From assembly GCA_023412975.1 (NCBI GenBank), contig JAEZRB010000317.1:1-6290 (forward strand): a stretch of 6,290 bases of DNA, written 5' to 3'. Below are positions 1-5,700 of the stretch, piece after piece. Numbering within the stretch: position 1 is the first letter of the stretch; every line of letters starts with the position of its first letter. The DNA comes from Bacteroidota bacterium. Lineage in GTDB: Bacteria > Bacteroidota > Bacteroidia > Chitinophagales > Chitinophagaceae. Made by a program: the position numbers and the translations under genes. The notes under the pieces were generated by a model, which did no database searches, was not told the origin of the DNA, and saw nothing but the letters and a program-made list of their open reading frames with translations.

Positions 1-67
1 AACTAAAGTGGCAAAAACACAGCCGGATACCAAGCCAGCGATAAAGCCAGAGACCGTAAAAAGCTAA
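1..67 (+). CDS. C-terminal end of an unidentified protein (5' truncated by window edge)
   Basis: An open frame enters from the left edge (codons start at position 2) and ends at TAA 65-67. Only 21 residues are visible. They are rich in Lys, Pro, Thr and Ala (for example TKPAIKPETVKS at the end), so this looks like a flexible, basic, low-complexity tail rather than a folded domain. A hairpin with a T-run starts 24 bases after the stop, which supports a real plus-strand gene ending here. The product cannot be identified from this fragment. Confidence 0.45.
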   Translation, partial: TKVAKTQPDTKPAIKPETVKS

Positions 68-90
68 AAACTCGACTTTACTAATAAATA

Positions 91-119
91 AAGAGCTGCT
101 TTAAAAGGCAGCTCTTTTT
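91..119 (+). terminator. Rho-independent terminator, possibly bidirectional
   Basis: A perfect 9-bp stem pairs AAGAGCTGC (91-99) with GCAGCTCTT (108-116) around an 8-base loop, and the T-run continues to 119. It follows the partial plus-strand gene. On the opposite strand the hairpin is followed by TTTATTTATT, so it could also stop transcripts of the convergent iron-sulfur carrier gene that ends at 163. Confidence 0.8.
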
Positions 120-162
120 GTTTTGAATAAGATGTAAAAGGAAAAAATAATTCCTGCAAGAC

Positions 163-504
163 TTAAACAGCAAAACTGGTACCGCAACCGCAGGTTGTGC
201 TTGCATTAGGATTATTGAAAGTGAAACCGCGGTTATTCAGTCCATCTTGCCAGTCAACCTGCATACCCTGCAGGTAAAGTTCATGGGCCTTGTTCATGAT
301 ACAGGGAATACCTTCAATTTCGAATTCCACGTCATTATCCTGCTTATGATCAAACCCCAGGATATAAGTCATGCCCGAACAGCCACCTCCTTTGACACCA
401 AGTCTTAGCGACTGGCTCTTGTCAAATCCCTCTGCTGCGATCAGCCGATTTATCTCACGGATGGCGCCATTGGTAAGTGTAACCGGAGTTGTTATTGTAT
501 TCAT
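163..504 (-). CDS. A-type iron-sulfur cluster carrier (HesB/IscA/SufA/ErpA family)
   Basis: The 113-residue protein belongs to the A-type carrier family, which receives Fe-S clusters from scaffold proteins and passes them to apo-enzymes in the cytoplasm. The three family cysteines are all present in the usual spacing: Cys42 in GGGCSGMTY, then Cys105 and Cys107 in the C-terminal TTCGCGTSF motif (C-x62-C-G-C). The NPN just before the CGC motif is also typical. Length matches the family (about 105-120). I chose ATG 502-504 (MNTITTPV). The frame stays open upstream to a GTG at 519, but that would add MYFCS, which is not family-like, and would run through a possible -7 promoter element. The gene stands alone here, convergent with the left-edge gene and divergent from the unknown membrane protein. 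IscA, SufA and ErpA subtypes cannot be told apart from sequence alone, so no symbol is given. Confidence 0.93.
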   Translation of the reverse strand: MNTITTPVTLTNGAIREINRLIAAEGFDKSQSLRLGVKGGGCSGMTYILGFDHKQDNDVEFEIEGIPCIMNKAHELYLQGMQVDWQDGLNNRGFTFNNPNASTTCGCGTSFAV

Positions 505-508
505 ACTG

Positions 509-516
509 CAAAAATA
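509..516 (-). promoter_or_regulatory. Candidate -7 promoter element of the Fe-S carrier gene
   Basis: Read on the minus strand, TATTTTTG fits the Bacteroidota -7 consensus TAnnTTTG exactly and ends 4 bases before the ATG at 504. No TTG lies about 19 bases upstream; the nearest (minus-strand TTG at 545-543) is 26 bases away. If real, this promoter would give an essentially leaderless mRNA. A near-match, TAATTTG, at 525-519 is 17 bases from that TTG and is an alternative. Confidence 0.35.
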
Positions 517-604
517 CACAAATTACCTGTGGCAGGTGAAAGCAACAGTCCATCAATGGGCTAATAAGATATTAAATAAGTCATTCATCTTGCCTGATTA
601 ATAC

Positions 605-634
605 TTGCAACTCCATCAAGCTTTGTTACTTTTG
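605..634 (+). promoter_or_regulatory. Bacteroidota-type promoter (TTG-N19-TAnnTTTG)
   Basis: A -33 TTG at 605-607 and a -7 TACTTTTG at 627-634 are separated by exactly 19 bases, matching the promoter form recognised by the primary sigma factor of Bacteroidota. Transcription would start at about 639-642, giving a leader of roughly 15 bases before ATG 656. Because 605 serves as the -33 box, it is unlikely to be a TTG start codon. Confidence 0.7.
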
Positions 635-655
635 TTCACCAAAATACATAGTCCT

Positions 656-1168
656 ATGGATCAAAATATGATCACCCTATTAGTTGCCGTTATTGCCCTG
701 CTTATTGCATTGTATAGTTTTTTCCAGGTGAACAGGTTGAGGAAAAAACCGGCCACCACCGACGACAAGGATGATTTCAATACCCGTCCCCTGCAATTGC
801 AGGCTTATGAAAGACTCGTGTTACTGGCTGAGCGGATCGCGATACCCAACCTGGTAAGCCGTACCAACCAGCCAGGACTAAGTGCCCGCGAAATGCACCT
901 GTTATTGCTGGAAAGTATCAAGCAGGAATGTGATTACAACGCCACACAGCAGATCTATGTGAGTCCTATTGCCTGGGAAGCGATCCGGAACCTGAAGGAT
1001 CAAAACATGCTTATCATCAACCAGGTGGCTGCCGCCCTCCCACCCGATGCATCCGGAACGGAATTAAGTAAAATGTTACTGGACTTTGTCATTAACCAAA
1101 AGAAAGGCGCTTTGCATAGCATCGTACTGGAAGCCATAAATTTTGAAGCGAAGAAGATCGTTAAGTAA
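656..1168 (+). CDS. Membrane-anchored conserved protein of unknown function
   Basis: The product has 170 residues. An N-terminal hydrophobic segment at residues 6-24 is followed by the basic stretch NRLRKK, so it should be a single-pass protein with its C-terminal part in the cytoplasm. A charged linker (about 31-42, TTDDKDD) leads to a mostly alpha-helical domain from about residue 46, with LQAYERLVLLAERI, IPNLVSR, QQIYVSPIAW and a C-terminal LHSIVLEAINFEAKKIV. I recall proteins of this type in Bacteroidota, often beside methylmalonyl-CoA mutase genes, but know no function. No enzymatic motif is visible. The start is ATG 656, because the promoter lies at 605-634 and an upstream TTG start would put the promoter inside the gene. 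The mutase gene starts 57 bases downstream with no terminator and no clear promoter between, so the two are probably co-transcribed. Confidence 0.85.
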   Translation: MDQNMITLLVAVIALLIALYSFFQVNRLRKKPATTDDKDDFNTRPLQLQAYERLVLLAERIAIPNLVSRTNQPGLSAREMHLLLLESIKQECDYNATQQIYVSPIAWEAIRNLKDQNMLIINQVAAALPPDASGTELSKMLLDFVINQKKGALHSIVLEAINFEAKKIVK

Positions 1169-1225
1169 AACCAGATTGGGATAATTCGGTTGTAAAAATC
1201 CGGTTACTTGTAATATTAAACGGAC

Positions 1226-2788
1226 ATGAGTGAAAACAAGAAATATACTGATGCCGGTATCGAGATCAAAACCGTCTACACCGCGGATGATATGCCGGCT
1301 GGTGTTGAAGGTGAGTATCCGGGGAAATTTCCATATACACGCGGTGTGCAGGCGGATATGTATCGCGGCCGGTTATGGACAATGCGTCAATACGCCGGCT
1401 TTTCCACTGCCGAAGAAAGCAACAAGCGATATCATTATTTATTGAACCAGGGAGTAAGCGGTTTAAGCGTGGCCTTTGATCTTCCAACGCAGATCGGGTA
1501 CGACAGTGATCATGCTCTTGCCGAAGGTGAAGTGGGTAAAGTAGGTGTTGCGATCGATAGCATCACCGATATGCAAACGCTGTTCGACGGCATACAACTG
1601 GAGAAAGTATCCACCTCGATGACCATCAATGCCACGGGGTTTATTTTACTTTCACTATATGTGGCGATTGCTAAACAACAGGGTGCCGATCTTAAGAAAC
1701 TGACAGGTACGATACAAAACGATATTCTGAAAGAATACGCGGCCAGGGGCACTTATATCTATCCGCCCAAACCATCAATGCGTATCATCACCGATATTTT
1801 TGAATGGTGTTCGTATGAATTGCCAAAATGGAATACGATCTCGATTTCGGGTTACCATATTCGTGAAGCCGGTAGTACAGCCGTTCAGGAAATTGCTTTT
1901 ACCCTTAGCAATGGTAAAGCCTATGTAAAAGCGGCACTTGAAAAAGGCCTCGACATCGATGTGTTTGGCAAACGGCTTTCTTTCTTTTTCAACTCACACA
2001 ACAACCTGTTTGAAGAAGTGGCTAAGTTTCGAGCCGCAAGACGTATTTGGGCATCGATCATGAAAGAACTGGGTGCCACAGATCCCAAGGCCATGATGTT
2101 GCGTTTTCATACCCAGACCGGGGGCAGTACCCTGACGGCACAACAACCATTGAACAATATTTCAAGGGTAACGGTACAGACACTTGCGGCTGTATTGGGA
2201 GGCACGCAATCGCTGCACACAAATGGTTATGATGAAGCGCTAAGCCTGCCAACCGAAGAAGCGGCCAGGATCGCACTGCGCACGCAGCAGGTAATAGCCT
2301 TCGAAAGTGGGGCGCCTGATACTGTTGATCCCCTGGCGGGATCGTATTATGTTGAGTCGCTGACCGCACAAATAGAAATCTCCGCGACAGAACTGATCGG
2401 CAAGATCGATACCATGGGTGGTAGCGTCTCTGCTATCGAACAGGGTTTTATCCAGGACGAGATCGCCCGAAGCGCATACGAATACCAGCGACAAATAGAA
2501 ACGGGAGAAAAGATCATTGTCGGCATGAACAAATTCAAGACCGAAACGGAAGAACCCGTGCCTGGTTTTAAGATTGACGATTCAGTGCGACAGGTACAGA
2601 TTGAAAAATTACAGGCCCTCCGTAATAGCCGCAACAATGGCAGATGCGATAGTATCCTGCAATCCCTGAATGATGCAGCCAGTGGAGACGAAAATATTAT
2701 GCCTATTGTGATCGAGGCGGTGGAGAACAAATGCACACTTGGTGAGATCGCCGATACATTGCGTGAAGTTTATGGAGAATATAAATAA
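1226..2788 (+). CDS. mcmA1: Methylmalonyl-CoA mutase, catalytic (large/N-terminal) chain without B12 domain
   Basis: The 520-residue product covers the TIM-barrel substrate domain of adenosylcobalamin-dependent acyl-CoA mutases, which interconvert (R)-methylmalonyl-CoA and succinyl-CoA. Aligned from memory with the Propionibacterium catalytic chain at a constant offset of 33, the key active-site residues are present: Tyr56 (Tyr89), Gln164 (Gln197), Arg174 (Arg207) and His211 (His244, in SISGYHIREAGST). Tyr at the first and Arg at the third of these sites mark methylmalonyl-CoA mutase; isobutyryl-CoA mutases carry Phe and Gln there. Other landmarks are LSVAFDLPTQIGYDSD (80-95), TIQNDILKEY (162-171), HTQTGGSTLTAQQP (295-308) and SLHTN (329-333). 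The chain ends at YGEYK. The C-terminal cobalamin domain with its DxHxxG motif is absent, so a separate small subunit must be encoded elsewhere. The gene lies between the membrane-anchored protein and the acetyltransferase, probably in one operon. No TAnnTTTG element was found in the 57-base upstream gap. The symbol follows the split-subunit naming; the paralogue role is not certain. Confidence 0.93.
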   Translation: MSENKKYTDAGIEIKTVYTADDMPAGVEGEYPGKFPYTRGVQADMYRGRLWTMRQYAGFSTAEESNKRYHYLLNQGVSGLSVAFDLPTQIGYDSDHALAEGEVGKVGVAIDSITDMQTLFDGIQLEKVSTSMTINATGFILLSLYVAIAKQQGADLKKLTGTIQNDILKEYAARGTYIYPPKPSMRIITDIFEWCSYELPKWNTISISGYHIREAGSTAVQEIAFTLSNGKAYVKAALEKGLDIDVFGKRLSFFFNSHNNLFEEVAKFRAARRIWASIMKELGATDPKAMMLRFHTQTGGSTLTAQQPLNNISRVTVQTLAAVLGGTQSLHTNGYDEALSLPTEEAARIALRTQQVIAFESGAPDTVDPLAGSYYVESLTAQIEISATELIGKIDTMGGSVSAIEQGFIQDEIARSAYEYQRQIETGEKIIVGMNKFKTETEEPVPGFKIDDSVRQVQIEKLQALRNSRNNGRCDSILQSLNDAASGDENIMPIVIEAVENKCTLGEIADTLREVYGEYK

Positions 2789-3344
2789 TTCCCAATTCAA
2801 GCCTTCACTTGTGAGCCAGGAAATAGAACTGGTTCAAATACTCGAATTACAAAAGAAAAATCTCGCGAAGCATATCAGCGAAGATGAAATCCGTAATGAA
2901 GGATTTGTTACACTCTCGCACGATCTTGAAACTCTTCAAAAGATGCACCGGCTTGCGCCATCGGTGATCATTAAGAACGGTGATACCGCAATTGCATATG
3001 CCCTGACCATGCTAAAGGAATGCAGGCAACTCATTCCTGATCTCGAACCCATGTTTGCCTTATTTGATACATTATACTGGAACAACAAACCACTCAACGA
3101 CTATCGATTCTATGTGATGGGACAGATTTGCATTGATAAAGCATATCGCGGTCTCGGGCTTGTGGAAAAACTTTATTCTTTTCACAAACAGCAATACGCC
3201 TCATCATTTGATCTGATGGTGACAGAGATAGCCACCCGCAATAAACGTTCTATGAGGGCGCATGAAAAGACCGGGTTTCAAACCATCCATACCTATCGTG
3301 ATCAGCTCGATGAGTGGGCTGTTGTAGCCTGGGACTGGTCATGA
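2772..3344 (+). CDS. GNAT-family N-acetyltransferase
   Basis: The product has 190 residues. The GNAT fold is supported by the acetyl-CoA-binding region MGQICIDKAYRGLGLVEKLY (116-135), where RGLGL forms the pyrophosphate loop after a beta strand, and by the C-terminal pattern TRNKRSMRAHEKTGFQ (155-170), the usual Asn/Arg, Ala-x-x-x-Tyr/Lys-x-Gly-Phe region near the end of GNAT proteins. An N-terminal helical part (about 15-65) comes before the first strands (VIIKNGDTAIAYALTM). The loop lacks the second glycine of the common R-x-x-G-x-G form, having Val131 there. The substrate cannot be predicted. I chose ATG 2772 (MENINNSQF); it overlaps the end of the mutase gene by 17 bases in another frame, which suggests translational coupling. 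An upstream TTG at 2739 would extend the overlap to 50 bases with residues unlike the family. No terminator follows the stop. Confidence 0.85.
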   Translation: MENINNSQFKPSLVSQEIELVQILELQKKNLAKHISEDEIRNEGFVTLSHDLETLQKMHRLAPSVIIKNGDTAIAYALTMLKECRQLIPDLEPMFALFDTLYWNNKPLNDYRFYVMGQICIDKAYRGLGLVEKLYSFHKQQYASSFDLMVTEIATRNKRSMRAHEKTGFQTIHTYRDQLDEWAVVAWDWS

Positions 3345-3511
3345 TCATCACCAATGTTACAACGCTGAAATGCAATCCCAGTGCGGGTTCGAAGTATTTA
3401 CACTTAGTTCAACTGTAGAAAAATATCAACATTATTGCACGCGTAAAACAACTAATACACAAGTTTTAAACGGTAATCAACGATGGCTTGTTATTTGTTT
3501 CCCTCTAAAAC
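3345..3511. other. Intergenic gap without recognisable features
   Basis: The 167 bases between the acetyltransferase and the small membrane protein contain no convincing promoter, hairpin, RNA gene or coding frame. A short GGGTTCGAA stretch near 3384-3392 recalls a tRNA T-loop, but no flanking stem or cloverleaf forms around it. Confidence 0.5.
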
Positions 3512-3730
3512 ATGCGAACAGCCGGAATTATACTAATTGTGCTCGGAATTGCCTTATTGATCTTCCGGGGCTTTAATGTCAAGACAGAAGAAAAAGTTGT
3601 GGATGTAGGACCTATCGAGGTCAATAAAACCGAAGACAAATGGGTTGGTTGGCCTGTTTATACCGGTGGTATCGCCATTATTGCCGGTCTAATCATGATC
3701 ATTGCCGACAGGAGAAAAACAACTACTTAA
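3512..3730 (+). CDS. Small two-helix membrane protein of unknown function
   Basis: The 72-residue product begins with a hydrophobic helix (about 3-19, AGIILIVLGIALLIF), continues with a polar loop of roughly 28 residues (about 20-47) containing EEKVVDVGPIEVNK, and has a second helix (about 48-65, VYTGGIAIIAGLIMIIA) followed by the basic tail DRRK. With both ends short and the C-terminal end basic, a hairpin topology with both termini in the cytoplasm is likely. The loop motif KVVDVGPIEV resembles a family of tiny inner-membrane proteins common in Bacteroidota and some Proteobacteria; no function is known to me. A competing frame at 3370-3576 overlaps its start but has no protein-like features. 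No TAnnTTTG element could be fitted upstream. The gene lies 167 bases after the acetyltransferase and ends 40 bases before a strong hairpin. Confidence 0.8.
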   Translation: MRTAGIILIVLGIALLIFRGFNVKTEEKVVDVGPIEVNKTEDKWVGWPVYTGGIAIIAGLIMIIADRRKTTT

Positions 3731-3770
3731 AAATATTTGGGACGGTTTAAATTTTAGTTTTCTGGAATCT

Positions 3771-3802
3771 GAGAGGTGTTGTCACAACACCTCTCTTCTA
3801 TT
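3771..3802 (+). terminator. Strong hairpin terminator between convergent genes
   Basis: GAGAGGTGTTG (3771-3781) and CAACACCTCTC (3785-3795) form a perfect 11-bp stem with a 3-base loop TCA, or 10 bp with a 5-base loop. A pyrimidine-rich tract TTCTATTTTATTTCTTCT follows on the plus strand and runs into the end of glnS. The hairpin ends transcription of the small membrane protein gene. It lies 8 bases beyond the glnS stop, so it may also stop or stabilise glnS transcripts, although the minus-strand side lacks a clean T-run. Confidence 0.8.
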
Positions 3803-5476
3803 TTATTTCTTCTGCCCTGCTTTCCAGCTATCTTTCAGACCCACCGTCTTGTTAAATACCATTCCACTTGTACTACTGTCAGGATCAAGTGTAAAATATC
3901 CTTTACGGATGAACTGATACCGTTCGTCGAACTTTGCATTCTTTAGTGCAGGTTCGGCAAAGGCGGTCTTCACTATTTTTAATGATTCGGGATTGATATA
4001 ATCCTTAAAATCGCCTTCCTCGCTGGAAGGATCTTCAACTTTAAATAAGCGATCATATTCCCTCACTTCCACCGTCACGGCATGTTTGACGCTTACCCAG
4101 TGGAGGGTGCCCTTGACATTAATACCCGAAGTATCTGATCCGCTCTTGCTTTCAGGAATATAGCTGCATCTCAATTCGGTTACCTGGCCGTTCCCATCTT
4201 TTATGACTTCGTCACATTTAATGATATAAGCGCTTTTCAGCCTCACCATTTGTCCAGGCGCCAGCCGGAAATATTTTTTTGGCGGGTTTTCCATAAAATC
4301 TTCACGCTCGATATAGAGTTCGTTGGAAAAAGGGATTTCTCTTTCTCCCGTAGTAAGATCTTCAGGGTTGTTTTCACTCTTCAACAATTCTTCGTCAGCT
4401 GTAAAGTTGGTAATGATCAATTTCAGAGGATCAAACACCACCATCCTTCTCAACGACTTTTTATTCAGGTCTTCCCGAACGAAAAACTCCAGCAGTCCCA
4501 CGTCCACGATATTATCCCTTTTTGCAATGCCGATACGATCACAAAATTCCCGGATCGCTTCAGGCGTATATCCCCTTCTCCGCATGCCGCTGATCGTGGG
4601 CATACGTGGATCATCCCAGCCATTGACGTGTTGTTCGGTGACAAGTTGAAGCAGTTTACGCTTACTCATGACTGTATAGGTAAGGTTGCGCCGTGCAAAC
4701 TCATACTGTCGCGATGGGTATATCTCCAGCTTTTCGATCAGCCAGTCATATAGTTCCCGGTGAGGCACAAATTCCAGGGTGCAAATAGAGTGAGTAACCT
4801 GTTCGATGCTGTCGCTTTGTCCATGTGCGAAATCATACATGGGATAGATGCACCATTCATCCCCCGTGCGATGGTGATGAGCATGCTTGATCCTATACAA
4901 TACGGGGTCGCGCATCAGCATATTGGTATGCGCCATATCAATTTTTGCCCGCAGTGTCCGACTTCCGTCAGGAAACTCGCCGGCTTTCATTCTTTTGAAA
5001 AGGTCAAGATTTTCTTCTACACTGCGGTCGCGGAAAGGGCTATTGCGTCCGGGTTCTGTCGGGGTGCCTTTCATCGACGCGATATCTTCGGAACTGCTAT
5101 CGTCTACATATGCCAGCCCTTTTTCGATCAGCTTTATAGCAAACTGGTACAGCTCCCCGAAGTAATCGGAAGCATAGCGTTCATTTTTCCATTCAAATCC
5201 CAGCCATTTCACGTCTTCCTTGATGCTGTCAACATATTCGGTTTCCTCGGTTACCGGGTTGGTATCATCAAAACGCAGGTTGGTATAACCGCCGTATTTT
5301 TTTGTAAGGCCGAAATTCAGGCAAATACTGGTGGCATGCCCCATGTGCAGGTAGCCATTAGGTTCTGGCGGGAACCGGGTGACAATACTGGTGTATTTGC
5401 CGGATTTTAGATCCTGTTCTATAATTTCTTCCAGAAAATTGAGGCTTTTCTCTTCTTTTTTCTCCTGTGTGCTCAT
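3803..5476 (-). CDS. glnS: Glutaminyl-tRNA synthetase
   Basis: The 557-residue product is a class I aminoacyl-tRNA synthetase that attaches glutamine to tRNA-Gln in the cytoplasm. The length is close to the E. coli enzyme (554). The ATP-binding signature is FPPEPNGYLHMGHA (35-48, HIGH variant HMGH at 44-47) and the KMSKS-type loop is VMSKRK (269-274). GlnRS rather than GluRS is shown by GlnRS-typical blocks: YPMYDFAHGQSDSIEQVTHS (211-230), GWDDPRMPTISGMRRRGYTP (286-305) and IREFCDRIGIAKRDN (308-322). The C-terminal anticodon-binding beta-barrels follow from about 345 (FDPLKLIITN) to the end, with GTLHWVSVKHA at 456-466. The start is ATG 5474-5476 (MSTQEKKEEK). The frame continues upstream to 5572, but that extension is translated repeat DNA and passes through the promoter. 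GlnRS in this organism implies direct glutaminylation of tRNA-Gln rather than sole dependence on the amidotransferase route. Confidence 0.97.
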   Translation of the reverse strand: MSTQEKKEEKSLNFLEEIIEQDLKSGKYTSIVTRFPPEPNGYLHMGHATSICLNFGLTKKYGGYTNLRFDDTNPVTEETEYVDSIKEDVKWLGFEWKNERYASDYFGELYQFAIKLIEKGLAYVDDSSSEDIASMKGTPTEPGRNSPFRDRSVEENLDLFKRMKAGEFPDGSRTLRAKIDMAHTNMLMRDPVLYRIKHAHHHRTGDEWCIYPMYDFAHGQSDSIEQVTHSICTLEFVPHRELYDWLIEKLEIYPSRQYEFARRNLTYTVMSKRKLLQLVTEQHVNGWDDPRMPTISGMRRRGYTPEAIREFCDRIGIAKRDNIVDVGLLEFFVREDLNKKSLRRMVVFDPLKLIITNFTADEELLKSENNPEDLTTGEREIPFSNELYIEREDFMENPPKKYFRLAPGQMVRLKSAYIIKCDEVIKDGNGQVTELRCSYIPESKSGSDTSGINVKGTLHWVSVKHAVTVEVREYDRLFKVEDPSSEEGDFKDYINPESLKIVKTAFAEPALKNAKFDERYQFIRKGYFTLDPDSSTSGMVFNKTVGLKDSWKAGQKK

Positions 5477-5482
5477 AGCCCG

Positions 5483-5512
5483 CAAAGGTAAGCCACGGAT
5501 TACACAGATTAA
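5483..5512 (-). promoter_or_regulatory. glnS promoter (TAnnTTTG -7 element, -33 within repeat)
   Basis: On the minus strand TACCTTTG (5490-5483) is a perfect -7 element ending 6 bases before the glnS ATG. A TTA at 5512-5510 sits exactly 19 bases upstream, one mismatch from the -33 TTG. Transcription would start at or within a few bases of the ATG, so the mRNA would be leaderless or nearly so. The spacer and -33 part are formed by the interspersed repeat beginning at 5492. Confidence 0.65.
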
Positions 5513-5556
5513 CACCGATTTTGAGCCACGAATGGGCCACGGATTACACAGATTTT
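5492..5556 (+). repeat. Partial copies of the CCACGGATTACACAGATT interspersed repeat
   Basis: GCCACGGATTACACAGATT occurs twice, identically, at 5492-5510 and 5536-5554. The first is followed by AACACCGATTTTGAGCCACG and the second by TTGAGCCACG, so each runs into a further GAGCCACGAAT unit (5523-5533 and 5557-5567). The stretch lies directly upstream of glnS and overlaps its promoter. This repeat type is scattered through the intergenic regions of many environmental bacteria; no protein is encoded. Confidence 0.85.
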
Positions 5557-5700
5557 GAGCCACGAATTGCACGAATTACACGAATAGCGTGATCAAGCCA
5601 CGGATTGCACGGATTTTCACAGAGGGATAAAATAATATTTTTAGTTACCCTGACCAGTCAAAGACTTAATCAGCGCAATCCGTGAAATCTGTGGCCAAAT
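5557..5700. repeat. Composite repeat element, copy 1
   Basis: The left arm (5557-5625) reads GAGCCACGAATTG followed by two more CACGAAT units, then GCCACGGATTGCACGGATT and CACAGAGGGA. An AT-rich spacer (about 5626-5670) follows. The right arm, GCAATCCGTGAAATCTGTGG with CCAA after it (5675-5698), is the same motif in inverted orientation (reverse complement begins GGCCACAGATTTCACGGATT). The arms could pair imperfectly into a long hairpin. The same order of parts recurs in copy 2. Confidence 0.75.

Noticed and set aside
1193..1225. Promoter for the mutase gene around TTACTTGTAATATTAA
   Set aside because: It does not fit TAnnTTTG, and the nearest TTG boxes are 12 or 26 bases away; co-transcription with the gene ending at 1168 is more likely.
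3384..3392. GGGTTCGAA resembling a tRNA T-loop
   Set aside because: The bases on both sides (GCGGG and TATTT) do not form a T-stem and no acceptor, D or anticodon arms can be placed around it.
3370..3576. 68-residue frame overlapping the start of the small membrane protein
   Set aside because: The composition looks random, with no hydrophobic or domain pattern, and it overlaps a gene with clear two-helix structure.
4250..5410. Long open frames on the plus strand opposite glnS (4250-4753 and 4760-5410)
   Set aside because: They are fully antisense to a well-supported glnS gene, and their translations show no recognisable domain; they are shadows of its codon pattern.
3803..5476. glutamyl-tRNA synthetase (gltX) instead of glnS
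   Set aside because: The ATP-site and tRNA-recognition blocks (FPPEPNGYLHMGHA, VMSKRK, GWDDPRMPTISGMRRRGY) and the C-terminal beta-barrel region are those of GlnRS.
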